Shown here: positions 8,498 through 18,012 of the stretch, one piece after another | Numbering within the stretch: the stretch's first letter is position 1 | How the letters are laid out: every line of letters starts with the position of its first letter | Origin: FACHB-T130 sp042747725 | GTDB lineage: Bacteria > Cyanobacteriota > Cyanobacteriia > Cyanobacteriales > FACHB-T130 | Direction of reading: 5' to 3' | Length of the DNA stretch: 64,000 bases | Assembly (NCBI RefSeq): GCF_042747725.1 | Contig: NZ_JBHZGO010000082.1 | Span: forward strand, 62,001-126,000 | Notes under the pieces: generated by a model | The model's input: only the letters and a program-made list of their open reading frames with translations | What the model was told of the DNA's origin: nothing | The model's database searches: none | Position numbers and translations under genes: made by a program

Positions 8498-10465
8498 TCA
8501 GGCATCTAACCAGGCTTGGAACATGAGGACATCCCACAGATAGTATTGCCAATTGCGATCGCCCGCAAGATGCTCTTTCCATTTCTGACGAATGGGTTGA
8601 GGATTGAAATAACCCTCCTGCTGCAATCGCTCTGAAGAAAGCAATTCCTCTGCCCAATCTCGCAAAGAACCACGCAACCAGCGATCGATCGGAACGCCAA
8701 AACCCATTTTAGGACGCTCGATCAAGTTTCGAGGCACATATTTACACAATATTTCTCGTAACAGCCATTTACCCCCACTATTGTTGATTTTCATGGAAAG
8801 TGGCAGGCGCAGGGCAAACTCGACAAGGCGATGATCTAATAGTGGCACGCGAGCTTCTAAAGCCACTCCCATACTAGCCCTGTCTACCTTGACAAGAATA
8901 TCGTCCGGAAGATAGCTGACAGTATCGAGGTACATCATGCGTTGAATAAATGATGGTAGATGCGTCCAGTGTTGACGTAGGACAGAGTCCGAACCGTAGG
9001 CATCGCTCAATACTGTCGGTGGTTCGCGGCTACCTATTACCAAAGCTTCTGGGTTTTTCCAGTGGGAAACAAAACTCCTGTACATAGCATCAGGGTTCGG
9101 CATTGCCAATATTTCAGCTAGCTTGTGGAGTTTGTCGCCTGGGTTCGGATGCTGTAGTTGCGCGGGTAGCAGACTATCAATATGACAAAAAGCTTGGTTC
9201 CACTTATCGGGGGATAACTTAGTCAATGCATCTGCTGCAACCTGCCGCAAGGTGGTGGGTATCCAGCCGATTTGCTGCCAAATCTTACTAGCCCGAAAAT
9301 AGCGATTGTAGCCAGCAAAGAGTTCATCCCCGCCATCCCCGGAAAGCGCAACACTCACTTGCCCTCTGGCAAGTTGAGAGACGAGGAAGGTAGGAATCTG
9401 GGATGAGTCAGAGAATGGTTCATCGTACAAACTTGGTAGCTTGGGGATAACTGCTAGTGCTTCCTCCGGTGTCACATACAGTTCTGTGTGGTCTGTGCCT
9501 AGATGTTGGGCAACAGCCTTGGCATAAGCTGCTTCATTGAAAGCGTCTTCATAAAAACCGATGGTAAATGTTTTCACGGGTTGGCTTGAGACTCGCTGCA
9601 TCATGGCTACGACAGTCGAGGAGTCGATGCCGCCTGAGAGGAAAGCGCCCAAGGGGACATCTGCCACCATTCGTAGCTTGACGGCTTCCTGTAACAACGC
9701 CTCTAGCTGTTGTGCTGCTTCCGCCTCTGAACCCGCGAAAGGGCTGGTGACACCTGATTCAGCGACTTGCTTGGCAGACCAATATGGTATTGGAGAAGAG
9801 CGAGTTTCAAGACCATTCCAGGTTAGGACTGTAGCGGGGGGTAATTTGTAGATGCCTTGGTAGATAGAATAGGGTGTGGGGATGTAGTTGTGCCGCAGAA
9901 ATAGCGCTAAGGCATCGCGGTTAATTTCAGCTTGAAAATGGGGATAAGCTTTGAGAGATTTTAATTCGGAACCGAATAAGAAAGTTTTGCCCATCCAGCC
10001 GTAATATAGAGGTTTTTCGCCTAGCCTGTCTCGGCACAAGTGCAAAATTCTTTCTTGACAGTCCCACAGGGCAAAGGCAAACATACCATTAAATTGTTGG
10101 ACGGCTGGCTGCAAACCCCACTCGCTAAAAGCAGCCAGCATCACTTCTGTGTCGGAACCACCTCGAAACCGATGTCCTAGCCGTTCGAGTTCTCGCCGCA
10201 AGTCTAAAAAGTTATAAATCTCGCCGTTGAATACAATTACATAGCGCCCATTGGCAGACAGCATCGGCTGATGTCCTTCTGGGGAGAGGTCTACAATTGC
10301 CAGCCGCCGATGCCCGAAAGCAATGCCAGATGAGGCATCCACCCACACTCCGGCGTCATCTGGCCCTCGATGGAGTAGGGTATTTGACATTTTTTGAGCG
10401 ATCGCCTGCATTTCCAATGCGCTTTTTTGTCTGGATATGTCCCAAAAACCTGTAATACCGCACAT
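8498..10465 (-). CDS. asnB: Asparagine synthase (glutamine-hydrolysing), EPS-cluster type
   Basis: This 655-residue protein has an N-terminal Ntn-type glutaminase domain beginning MCGITGF, whose Cys2 becomes the N-terminal nucleophile. The synthetase domain has the PP-loop SGGIDSSTV and the motif LSGDGGDELFAGYNR. It releases ammonia from glutamine and transfers it to an acyl-adenylate, classically making asparagine. Paralogues of this length are common in exopolysaccharide clusters and may amidate uronic acids; a uronate-forming dehydrogenase lies downstream, so that role is a reasonable inference. It starts 5 bp after the stop of the upstream GT4 gene. A decayed 3' duplicate lies at 6388-6715. 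Confidence 0.9.
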   Translation of the reverse strand: MCGITGFWDISRQKSALEMQAIAQKMSNTLLHRGPDDAGVWVDASSGIAFGHRRLAIVDLSPEGHQPMLSANGRYVIVFNGEIYNFLDLRRELERLGHRFRGGSDTEVMLAAFSEWGLQPAVQQFNGMFAFALWDCQERILHLCRDRLGEKPLYYGWMGKTFLFGSELKSLKAYPHFQAEINRDALALFLRHNYIPTPYSIYQGIYKLPPATVLTWNGLETRSSPIPYWSAKQVAESGVTSPFAGSEAEAAQQLEALLQEAVKLRMVADVPLGAFLSGGIDSSTVVAMMQRVSSQPVKTFTIGFYEDAFNEAAYAKAVAQHLGTDHTELYVTPEEALAVIPKLPSLYDEPFSDSSQIPTFLVSQLARGQVSVALSGDGGDELFAGYNRYFRASKIWQQIGWIPTTLRQVAADALTKLSPDKWNQAFCHIDSLLPAQLQHPNPGDKLHKLAEILAMPNPDAMYRSFVSHWKNPEALVIGSREPPTVLSDAYGSDSVLRQHWTHLPSFIQRMMYLDTVSYLPDDILVKVDRASMGVALEARVPLLDHRLVEFALRLPLSMKINNSGGKWLLREILCKYVPRNLIERPKMGFGVPIDRWLRGSLRDWAEELLSSERLQQEGYFNPQPIRQKWKEHLAGDRNWQYYLWDVLMFQAWLDA

Positions 10466-10470
10466 TCACC

Positions 10471-11619
10471 CTAATTCCTTCTGTTGAGTTGCCAAGTAAG
10501 TAGACTCTCATACAACGCCTCGTACTGTGCCACAACAGAGTCTAAAGAAAAGTGTTCGATGATTCTTGTCCGTGCCAGATGCCCTAGCCTTTCTCTACCC
10601 ATTGACCCCAGATCGATTAACTCTTTCCAGGCATTGGCGAGTGCTTGCGGATCTCGTGGAGGTATAACCCGCCCTGTATCGCCCACAATCCAGGCTGAGT
10701 CTCCCACATCTGTAACCACGCAAGGTACACCGCAGGACATAGCTTCACCAATTACATTTGGAAAAGCTTCGCTGTAAGAAGAAGAGGAAGCAATATCCAA
10801 AGCTGCTGTAATCTGTGGCATATCAGGGCGTTCTCCTAACAAGTGGATTCGCTCTGTCAACCCCCATGTTTCGATAAAATCCTGTAGGGCTATATTGTCT
10901 CGACTGATTTCCCTACCTGCAAGAACAAAATGTATATCTGAGTATGTTTCTAGTAGAGTTGCAGCTGCTTTCAAAAAAGTTGCGTGATCTTTAACAGCGT
11001 GATAGCGCCCCATTAAACCGATGAGAAATATATTCTCTGCAATGCCTAGTTCAGTTCGCAAGCTATTTCTAGCTTCTGTTGAGGGGGTAAATAAATCTGG
11101 ATCAAAGCCATTAGGAATTATTTTAGTTTTGTCAGCTTTGTAGCCAAGCTCCTCATGGTGGATTGTGCTAGTTTTAGAGTTATACAGAATTTGTGCGGGA
11201 TAACTAGAAAGTTTAGCTAATAGTTTAATGATGGCTGCTGTACCTGCTTTCTCACTGTCCAATGAGTGCAGGGAGTGGCGAATATTCCAGATTACAGGTA
11301 CGGGCTGAGGAGCAACAGTACCAGCTAACTGTGCTGCTAAGTTGCCATGATACATCCAGCCTTGGATCAAGTCAGGATTGAGTTCTCGCACAATACTAAC
11401 CAACCGCCAAATAGAGGCTAAGGTTGGTATTCCTGGTTTCATATTAATCGTGTAAACTGGGATGCCTAACGATTCGATGCAAGCGTTTAAGGTTCCTCGC
11501 TTCATTAGAGAAATGACAACAGGCTCAAACTGGTCTCGATTTATGTGAGATAACAGATTGTAGAGCATCATTTCAGCCCCACCAGTTGAAAGCCCAGTGA
11601 TAATAAACAACAACTTCAT
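10471..11619 (-). CDS. Glycosyltransferase family 4
   Basis: This 382-residue GT-B glycosyltransferase has an N-terminal acceptor-domain start (LLFIITGLSTGGAEMMLYNLL) and a GT1/GT4 donor domain (LIGLMGRYHAVKDHATFLKAA). The EX7E region is SEAFPNVIGEAMSCGVPCVVTDVGD. It is closely related to the GT4 at 12777-13892: both share the segment NVIGEAM-CGVPCVVTDVGDSAWIVGDTG, which suggests paralogues from duplication within the cluster. It would act at the cytoplasmic face, adding one sugar to the lipid-linked repeat unit. Confidence 0.9.
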   Translation of the reverse strand: MKLLFIITGLSTGGAEMMLYNLLSHINRDQFEPVVISLMKRGTLNACIESLGIPVYTINMKPGIPTLASIWRLVSIVRELNPDLIQGWMYHGNLAAQLAGTVAPQPVPVIWNIRHSLHSLDSEKAGTAAIIKLLAKLSSYPAQILYNSKTSTIHHEELGYKADKTKIIPNGFDPDLFTPSTEARNSLRTELGIAENIFLIGLMGRYHAVKDHATFLKAAATLLETYSDIHFVLAGREISRDNIALQDFIETWGLTERIHLLGERPDMPQITAALDIASSSSYSEAFPNVIGEAMSCGVPCVVTDVGDSAWIVGDTGRVIPPRDPQALANAWKELIDLGSMGRERLGHLARTRIIEHFSLDSVVAQYEALYESLLTWQLNRRN

Positions 11620-11637
11620 CTAGTTTTGTAATATTAG

Positions 11638-12792
11638 CTATATCAGATGTGTTTTTAACGGATTGCGAACGTGCTGAATTTTTAAAATCACCCACAAGAA
11701 GTGAAACTGTGCCCAAGCAATGATAGGAGTTATCTGAAGCCGCTGACGAGGGCCTTGTAGCTCATAAAAAGCTCCATAAAGCAAAAGGGTTAGGGCAAGG
11801 TATATCAACAGCAATTTAACTTCCCTTGAACGCCGCCAAAGCATCCATCCACCCGAGATAGCAGGGAGAAATAATACCCAATGAAGGATAGATGGAAAAA
11901 ATAGGAAAGTATATGCTGGCTCAATTGACCAAGGTTGAGGCGTTAGTGCCATCCTGATTACTCCTAGGAAAATGGTTGTCCAATTCCAATCGAGGCGATT
12001 TAAATTATATAGAGTATCTTCTAACCCTAAAAAAAATAATACAAAAATGCTACCAATGGCTGCTAAAGCAAGTAAAATATATCTCCGCCAGCCCTTCTGA
12101 AAAAGAGAAATCCAAATTACGATAGCTATCATCATGACGGCAGGAACATAAAATCTAATCCCGAAAAAGATAAAAACTATTCCTCCCAAACCCAATAAAT
12201 CATAAAATTTAAGCTGTTTTGATAATCTTAAAATTAAGTAAATCGCTATTATAGTAAAAGTCATAATAAGAGGATCTTTTAAATTCAGAAAGGATGACCA
12301 TGCTACTATTTCCCAGTGAAATAAAGAAAACAGAAGCAGCCCCTTAGCATACTTACGGCTAAAACCACTCAGATCAGCTATACGAAACAGAAAATATCCA
12401 CTAATAAAAGTAAGAGAAACGTTAAGAAATACTGGAGAGTAGTAATGCTTACCAAATAAATACTGACCGAGTATATTCCACCACCCATAGAGGATGTGTC
12501 TCCCTCCCGATAGAGACCTCAGATTCAACAGACCATCTGGATTGACTAATGCTGTAATCGGGTTATATCCCAATTGCAGCATTTTGGTTCCCTGGGATTG
12601 ATAAGTTATGTCATCCAGAAAGATCCAAGTACCATCAAAGAAAAAAGCAAAATAAACCAGCGGAATTAAAACTTTGACAAGGGCTACATAAAAGGCTGTA
12701 AAAATTGAAATATTTCGACTAGCAATCCAGAAGCATAATAATCCAATACAAAAAGTAGCCCAGAGCAAATCGCTGGTTAAACCTTCAGCCAC
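11638..12792 (-). CDS. Multi-pass membrane protein, candidate EPS polymerase
   Basis: This 384-residue protein has about ten hydrophobic segments spread along its length and a hydrophilic loop near residues 55-100 (DDITYQSQGTKMLQLGYNP). Its position between two glycosyltransferase genes, in a locus that already has a flippase, fits a Wzy-type polymerase or a membrane glycosyltransferase. The early Asp pair after the second segment is also reminiscent of GT-C enzymes. Sequence alone cannot separate these. Its start lies inside the 3' end of the upstream GT4 gene (16-bp overlap), pointing to translational coupling. Confidence 0.6.
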   Translation of the reverse strand: MAEGLTSDLLWATFCIGLLCFWIASRNISIFTAFYVALVKVLIPLVYFAFFFDGTWIFLDDITYQSQGTKMLQLGYNPITALVNPDGLLNLRSLSGGRHILYGWWNILGQYLFGKHYYSPVFLNVSLTFISGYFLFRIADLSGFSRKYAKGLLLFSLFHWEIVAWSSFLNLKDPLIMTFTIIAIYLILRLSKQLKFYDLLGLGGIVFIFFGIRFYVPAVMMIAIVIWISLFQKGWRRYILLALAAIGSIFVLFFLGLEDTLYNLNRLDWNWTTIFLGVIRMALTPQPWSIEPAYTFLFFPSILHWVLFLPAISGGWMLWRRSREVKLLLIYLALTLLLYGAFYELQGPRQRLQITPIIAWAQFHFLWVILKIQHVRNPLKTHLI

Positions 12793-13892
12793 AGCACTTC
12801 CTCTGTTTGTTCAACTAGCTGCTTTACACTGAAATTCTCGACAATGCGCGATCGCGCTTTTAACCCCAGGACACTCCTCTCCCTTTCTAAACAAGCTACC
12901 CACCCTAGAGCAAGAGCTTCTGGGTTTTGCTTCCCCACTACTACCCCAGTATCACCTACAATCCAGGCTGAATCTCCTACATCTGTCACAACACAGGGGA
13001 CTCCACACGCCATCGCTTCTCCAATCACATTAGGAAATCCCTCGGTGTAAGAAGAAGAAACAGCAATATCTAGGCTATTATGAACCGCAGGCATATCCGT
13101 ACGCGCTCCTGCCCAGATAATTTTGTTAGAGATACCTAACTCTTCAGATAACCGATACAACTCATTAGCATAACTCTCCAACCCGCTACCCACGCAGACA
13201 AAGCGTACATTTTCCCGCTCTTTACATAGAAGTGCAGCTGCCTTGAGAAAGGTAGGATGGTCTTTCATAGGGTCTATCCGTCCCACTAATCCAATTAATA
13301 TCGTGTCTTCAGATATATCCCATTCTACCCGCACCCTTGCCCTTGCTTCCTTGTCTGGTTTAAAGCGTTCTGTATCGATACCATTGGGAATTACTACCAT
13401 CTTATCAGCGGGGAAACCATGCGCTAGATGATAAGCTTGACCAGCATGAGAGTTGACAACAATTAGGTCGGCAAAACGAGACAATAACCACTCTAGTTTG
13501 AATATAAGACGGACTAACCAGTCATAGCGGCTTAAATCAACATTGGATGCTCTAACTCCCCAAAGCATCCTAGTTGACGGAAAAAAAATCTTTAGGAAGA
13601 TAGTCAGTAAATTTGATGTACCCATAAATCCATGCAATACGTTAGGATTTATACGCTTTAGATGAAGGACAAGACGCCACAAAAAACCAACAATATCCCA
13701 GCGATCGCGCTTCTCTAAAGAAATCAACTGTATCCCGCTATCTTGCAGGTCTTTTTCTAACGTCCCACCAGAGTAAAAGTATAAAACTGTTATATTAAAT
13801 TTTTTCTTGTCAAGGGCTTTTAGGAGGGTTATTAATTGTCTTTCAGCACCGCCGTAATTTAGCGAACGAATTAGGAAGGCAATTTCACTCAT
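12777..13892 (-). CDS. Glycosyltransferase family 4
   Basis: This is a 371-residue GT4 enzyme. It has the N-terminal RSLNYGGAERQLITLL motif, a donor domain beginning ILIGLVGRIDPMKDHPTFLKAA, and the EX7E segment EGFPNVIGEAMACGVPCVV. It is a paralogue of the GT4 at 10471-11619. Its ATG overlaps the stop of the upstream methyltransferase as ATGA, and its end overlaps the next membrane-protein gene by 16 bp, so all three are probably cotranslated. Confidence 0.9.
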   Translation of the reverse strand: MSEIAFLIRSLNYGGAERQLITLLKALDKKKFNITVLYFYSGGTLEKDLQDSGIQLISLEKRDRWDIVGFLWRLVLHLKRINPNVLHGFMGTSNLLTIFLKIFFPSTRMLWGVRASNVDLSRYDWLVRLIFKLEWLLSRFADLIVVNSHAGQAYHLAHGFPADKMVVIPNGIDTERFKPDKEARARVRVEWDISEDTILIGLVGRIDPMKDHPTFLKAAALLCKERENVRFVCVGSGLESYANELYRLSEELGISNKIIWAGARTDMPAVHNSLDIAVSSSYTEGFPNVIGEAMACGVPCVVTDVGDSAWIVGDTGVVVGKQNPEALALGWVACLERERSVLGLKARSRIVENFSVKQLVEQTEEVLWLKV

Positions 13893-14716
13893 TGCTTTTT
13901 AAAGACAAATTGATTGTTGCCTAAGCCACCTCCACAAGTGATAAGGTTTTCTAGCACAAAATTCTTATCCCGATAAAACTTAAAGATATCTTCTGGTTTG
14001 GCGACTTCAAAGGGATAGCCGCCTAACCAATCAAACCAATCATAAACTCTAGACATACCCCTGGATTTTTTGTACTCGGTATATCGAGCTATTGGATTTC
14101 GAGCCTTGAGTATATCTACAGCTAACCCACCTAAGATAAAATAGGGAATGAAGAAAGTAGAAACTAGAGTTTTGCCTGCTATTCCTGAGCAGTAAACTTG
14201 CTTGATTCTGCGCCACCGATTAGATTTACTACCCTGCTCGTTATAGATAGCAATAAACAACCTACCCCCCTCTGCAACAGGCAAAGTAGCATTTTCTAGG
14301 GCTTGCCACATAGCTCCAGTATGGTGAAGCACACCCCATGAATAAACAATATCAAACTGACCTACAGACTTTAAGTAATCTGCGTCTAGAACTGAACCTC
14401 GTTCAATAATCCAATTATTATCATCAGGAAAATAGCGGCGTTTGAGTTCTTGCGTACAAGCGACTGAATCAGGATCGTAATCAAAAGAATGCACTTTAGC
14501 TCCTAAATGACGAGCCGCAAGAGAAAATAAACCGCTACCAGAGCCAATATCAAGAAAGGTTTTACCTTGTAAATCTTCTACTTGCAGCATCTGTTTGAGC
14601 GACTTTTGTGCTTCTGCAATGCGCTCGTCATTGAGAACTGATAAAAAGCGCTGCCAGTTTTTGCCAAATTGAAAGCGATCGCCCTGCTTAACTTCCTGTT
14701 CAAAAGTGCTTGTCAT
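13889..14716 (-). CDS. Class I SAM-dependent methyltransferase
   Basis: This 275-residue Rossmann-type methyltransferase has motif I FLDIGSGSGLFSLAA and the acidic ribose-binding motif VHSFDYDPDSVA. It also has DIVYSWGVLHHTG at motif IV. The chosen start (ATG at 14716) overlaps the upstream GT4 stop as ATGA and is preceded by AAGGAG at 5-nt spacing. A longer frame begins 39 bp earlier but lacks this support. It probably O- or N-methylates a sugar of the EPS repeat unit or its lipid intermediate; the target is inferred only from context. Confidence 0.85.
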   Translation of the reverse strand: MTSTFEQEVKQGDRFQFGKNWQRFLSVLNDERIAEAQKSLKQMLQVEDLQGKTFLDIGSGSGLFSLAARHLGAKVHSFDYDPDSVACTQELKRRYFPDDNNWIIERGSVLDADYLKSVGQFDIVYSWGVLHHTGAMWQALENATLPVAEGGRLFIAIYNEQGSKSNRWRRIKQVYCSGIAGKTLVSTFFIPYFILGGLAVDILKARNPIARYTEYKKSRGMSRVYDWFDWLGGYPFEVAKPEDIFKFYRDKNFVLENLITCGGGLGNNQFVFKKQ

Positions 14717-15819
14717 GACTTCTCCTTGACAACTTGATTTACCAAGTTTTCCCACATTTCCATTACTTTATCCAAGCTAAATCGCTCTGTCACCTCTTTC
14801 GCACGACTAGCTAGGCGTTGGCGCTCTGCTTCATCAGACATGAGACGCTCCATTGCCGCAGCTAAAGCATCTACATCTTCATTTTTTACTAAGATACCAT
14901 CTATGCCATCACGAATAATCTCTCTTGGTCCACTGGGACAGTCTGTAGAAATGACGGGTAGCCCACAAGCCATTGCTTCGCACAGAGCGTTAGGAAATCC
15001 CTCAAACCGGGAAGACATAACGAAAATATCCGCCTGCTTCAGAAATTCATAAATGTTTTTCACCCGTCCAGGTAGATGAACCCGGTTAGACAAACCAAGC
15101 TGATCCCGCAAAGCTTCTAATTCCGTGCGTAATGCCCCTTCTCCTAATATTGTCAATGTCCAATCAGGGTAGCAGACTTTTAGCTGTGCAAAAGCTTGTA
15201 GCAGTAAGTCAAAACCCTTCTGAGAGTCTAGCCGTCCAACAGCAATTAGGGATGGTTTAGTTATCAATTTTGCTGACTCTGTTTGGTTTGTATTGATAAA
15301 TATAACTGGGTTAGGGATAACATACGAGCGAGATTGTATCTGGGCAGAAAAATAACTCAACGCTCTCGTAGTTACCGCAACAACTCGATTGGCTTTGGGA
15401 TAAATACACTGACGCAATAACTCCCATACCCCACCAATAGAGTACATTCCTGGGTGAATGCGCTCAGATACTACTACTGGGATGTCTAACCCGCGCGTCG
15501 CCAGTAGGGTGAGTATGTTATTTTTATCTATAAAGCTAATTACAGCATCGGGCTGACTATCAGCAATGGCGGCTCGTAGAACTTGAATGCGTTTCAGGTT
15601 ATTCCAGATACCAACGAGCAAGCTTGGCGACTCTCTAGCTATACCCAAACGAATATGATGAACATGGCAATCTAGGTCATAAAACGGAGGTACTTTGCCA
15701 TCATCGAAAGTCAACAAAGTAATTTTCCATCCCTTAGCTGCCCAGTAGTTAGCCATGACTGACATCACCCTTTCAGCACCGCCAGCGAATAGAGAAGAAA
15801 TTACTAACGTTAACCGCAT
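14713..15819 (-). CDS. Glycosyltransferase family 4 (PglH/GalNAc-transferase-like)
   Basis: This 368-residue GT4 has the N-terminus LVISSLFAGGAERVMSVMA, donor-site start IAVGRLDSQKGFDLLLQAF and EX7E motif EGFPNALCEAMACGLPVIS. The pattern PSGPREIIRDGIDGILV is frequent in the group that includes PglH/PglJ GalNAc transferases, which would fit a locus with a UDP-HexNAc dehydrogenase, but donor specificity is not proven. It overlaps both neighbours (10 bp upstream, ATGA downstream). Confidence 0.9.
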   Translation of the reverse strand: MRLTLVISSLFAGGAERVMSVMANYWAAKGWKITLLTFDDGKVPPFYDLDCHVHHIRLGIARESPSLLVGIWNNLKRIQVLRAAIADSQPDAVISFIDKNNILTLLATRGLDIPVVVSERIHPGMYSIGGVWELLRQCIYPKANRVVAVTTRALSYFSAQIQSRSYVIPNPVIFINTNQTESAKLITKPSLIAVGRLDSQKGFDLLLQAFAQLKVCYPDWTLTILGEGALRTELEALRDQLGLSNRVHLPGRVKNIYEFLKQADIFVMSSRFEGFPNALCEAMACGLPVISTDCPSGPREIIRDGIDGILVKNEDVDALAAAMERLMSDEAERQRLASRAKEVTERFSLDKVMEMWENLVNQVVKEKS

Positions 15820-16544
15820 TTCTTTTTAGCAACTATTAAAGCATTACTATAAAATGCCTGAGTGCGATCGCTATAGTCTATCAACAAACCGCTTAAGTTA
15901 ACGACCATACAAAAAACTATCCAAAGCGGGAGAATTACGCCTTTTAATATACGGCTGTATTTGTACAAGTTCATTTGCGTTTCGAGCCAATTTAAAACTA
16001 GCGTCCCAACCGTGCTACCAATACCACCCTGATGTTTTGCTTCCATAACTTCATAATCTTGCTCGATTAATTTTTTAAGTCCATATACTGAAAACCGCCG
16101 ATAATCATCTGGTTCCCCATGCTGGTTATAGATAAAAGGTGCAGTTAGTATTAGTACACCGCCCGGTTTTAAAACACGGCTAATCTCCTCAATAGTATTA
16201 CCTAAGTTGGCGGTGTGTTCTAAAATCTGAGTGCATAAAATGGCATCAAAAGAAGATGTTTCTAAAAGCCATTCTTCATCAGCGTTGATGACAATATCAA
16301 CCTTAGAACCGGGATAAATATCAATGCCGATATGTTTGACTTTCTCTAAATTTATCCAAGTGCTGTAAGGTTTATCACCGCAGCCAACATCGAGCAAGCG
16401 CCCTTCAACAGTCGGTAATATACGCTTGATATCTGAATAAAGGTCTTTTACTGCCAACCATTGAAAATGCCAAAATCGTATATGCGGATGGGTTCCACAA
16501 AGCTTTTTATATAGGTTAGAATAAATATCACCGATAACACTCAT
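15810..16544 (-). CDS. Class I SAM-dependent methyltransferase with C-terminal hydrophobic segment
   Basis: This 244-residue protein has motif I LLDVGCGDKPYSTWI, post-I GIDIYPG and motif IV FDAILCTQILEH, typical of the Methyltransf_11 group. The C-terminal third holds a hydrophobic stretch (GVILPLWIVFCMVVNLSGLLI) that may bind the membrane, suiting a lipid-linked glycan substrate. It overlaps the upstream methyltransferase gene by ATGA and the downstream GT4 by 10 bp. Confidence 0.85.
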   Translation of the reverse strand: MSVIGDIYSNLYKKLCGTHPHIRFWHFQWLAVKDLYSDIKRILPTVEGRLLDVGCGDKPYSTWINLEKVKHIGIDIYPGSKVDIVINADEEWLLETSSFDAILCTQILEHTANLGNTIEEISRVLKPGGVLILTAPFIYNQHGEPDDYRRFSVYGLKKLIEQDYEVMEAKHQGGIGSTVGTLVLNWLETQMNLYKYSRILKGVILPLWIVFCMVVNLSGLLIDYSDRTQAFYSNALIVAKKKCG

Positions 16545-17230
16545 ACAAATTTCTTACTTATAAAAAATATATTTTCGTTGCTTCCATGTAATCCAATTAG
16601 TGATAAGCACTTCTTGAACAAGGCATTTATAACACCCTTCCAATTCAATGATGACAAACTAACAAAATAAATTACTTTAAGTTTTTCCACCTTCAGATTA
16701 CCTGAAAATATAGTCGCTAAACTATGAGTATTAAAAGACTGTTGATGTCCCCATTTGTGAAAAATATGTCCACAATCAGGACATACGACTTGGCTGTTAG
16801 AAAGGTTTTCCTTAAATGGAACAGTCCCAATCAATAACCCAGAATTTTTCAATATCCGTTCTATCTCATGCAAGCCTTGCTGTATTTGTTCATCCGATAG
16901 ATGTTCTATGACCTCAGAACAAAAGACAACATCAAAAAAATTGTCCTCATAGGGAATCTGTTCTATATAACCTACCTTTCCTTCAATACCCCTTTGCTCC
17001 AGTTTGGCAATAGTTGTTGCACTTGGGTCTAAAGCATAGGTTTCCCAGCCTTGTTCCATACATTTCTGTTCAAGCCAGCCGTTGCCAACTCCTATATTCA
17101 ACACTCTTGGCTTGGTGTGACTATAAATTGCCAAAACTTGGCGAAAAAGATAGTTTAACCTTGGAGCTGACTGCAAAAATATGTCAGCGGATTTCACCTG
17201 AAAATAATCCCATATTTTGTCCTGTTGCAT
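16541..17230 (-). CDS. Class I SAM-dependent methyltransferase with Cys/His knuckle
   Basis: This 229-residue methyltransferase has motif I VLNIGVGNGWLEQKC, TYALDPSATT as the acidic strand, and DVVFCSEVIEHLSDEQI. After the core it carries CPDCGHIFHKWGHQQSF, a Cys/His-rich segment found in one subgroup of EPS/LPS-cluster methyltransferases, where it may bind a metal. It lies 38 bp after the TylF-type gene and overlaps the next gene as ATGA. Its acceptor is unknown. Confidence 0.83.
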   Translation of the reverse strand: MQQDKIWDYFQVKSADIFLQSAPRLNYLFRQVLAIYSHTKPRVLNIGVGNGWLEQKCMEQGWETYALDPSATTIAKLEQRGIEGKVGYIEQIPYEDNFFDVVFCSEVIEHLSDEQIQQGLHEIERILKNSGLLIGTVPFKENLSNSQVVCPDCGHIFHKWGHQQSFNTHSLATIFSGNLKVEKLKVIYFVSLSSLNWKGVINALFKKCLSLIGLHGSNENIFFISKKFV

Positions 17231-17268
17231 TTTTTTATTTTACTGAAGCATTGCTGTATCCAGTACAA

Positions 17269-18012
17269 TTATTTTTTGATGACAAAAGCTTGACCACTTG
17301 GAACATTAATAATTTTTTCTGTCTTATCTTTCATAAACTCATCAAATGCTTTTTTTGCGCCTGGACAGGTTATAAATCCGTAGTCATCACACAAGATTAG
17401 TCCACCAGTTACCATTTTGGGATAGAAAAAACAAAGGGAATCAAAGGTAGGTTGATAAAGGTCAACATCTATATGAACAAAACAAAATTTTTCACTTGAG
17501 ACATTCTTAAATGTTTCTGGTATCCATCCTTTATAGATTTTTATTTTATCTTTATACTCGGCAAGATTTCTTTTAGCTATATCTTCAGTGGCTTTCAAAT
17601 CACCTGCCTGCCAATACACTCCATCTATGTCCAAAGGTAAAGATAAGCCTTCAAACGAGTCAAAAGCATGATGTACCTTGTTAGTATTTTTAAATTTATT
17701 ACAAATTAGCCAAGATGAAGCACCGTTAAAGACACCACACTCAGCCGTGTCACCCGGCAATTCATCAACGAGCGATAACAAAGATGTAATAAAAAATTTT
17801 CTATCAGCAGAACGGTAGCTTTTCCCTACATATTTATCGTAAAAATTGAAAAATTCTTTATCTTCAAGCCATATCTTCCCATGCTCACTGACAGTAAATT
17901 TTGGATACCATAAAGATGCTAGCTTCTCAGCGAGAACAAAGCTGGCATAGATACTTTCTTGTTTAGAAAAGAACTTCTTATATAAGAGCCGAAAAAGTGT
18001 TAGTAACTTCAT
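17269..18012 (-). CDS. TylF/MycF-type macrocin O-methyltransferase family protein
   Basis: This 247-residue protein resembles the TylF family of metal-dependent sugar O-methyltransferases: AECGVFNGASSWLICNKF (motif I), DSFEGLS, FVHIDVDLYQPT and LILCDDYGFITCPGAKKAFDEF. Family members such as MycF and TylF methylate deoxysugars. In this locus it probably methylates an EPS sugar. The start at ATG 18012 overlaps the flippase stop as ATGA; an in-frame extension to 18066 would overlap more and is less likely. Confidence 0.83.
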   Translation of the reverse strand: MKLLTLFRLLYKKFFSKQESIYASFVLAEKLASLWYPKFTVSEHGKIWLEDKEFFNFYDKYVGKSYRSADRKFFITSLLSLVDELPGDTAECGVFNGASSWLICNKFKNTNKVHHAFDSFEGLSLPLDIDGVYWQAGDLKATEDIAKRNLAEYKDKIKIYKGWIPETFKNVSSEKFCFVHIDVDLYQPTFDSLCFFYPKMVTGGLILCDDYGFITCPGAKKAFDEFMKDKTEKIINVPSGQAFVIKK

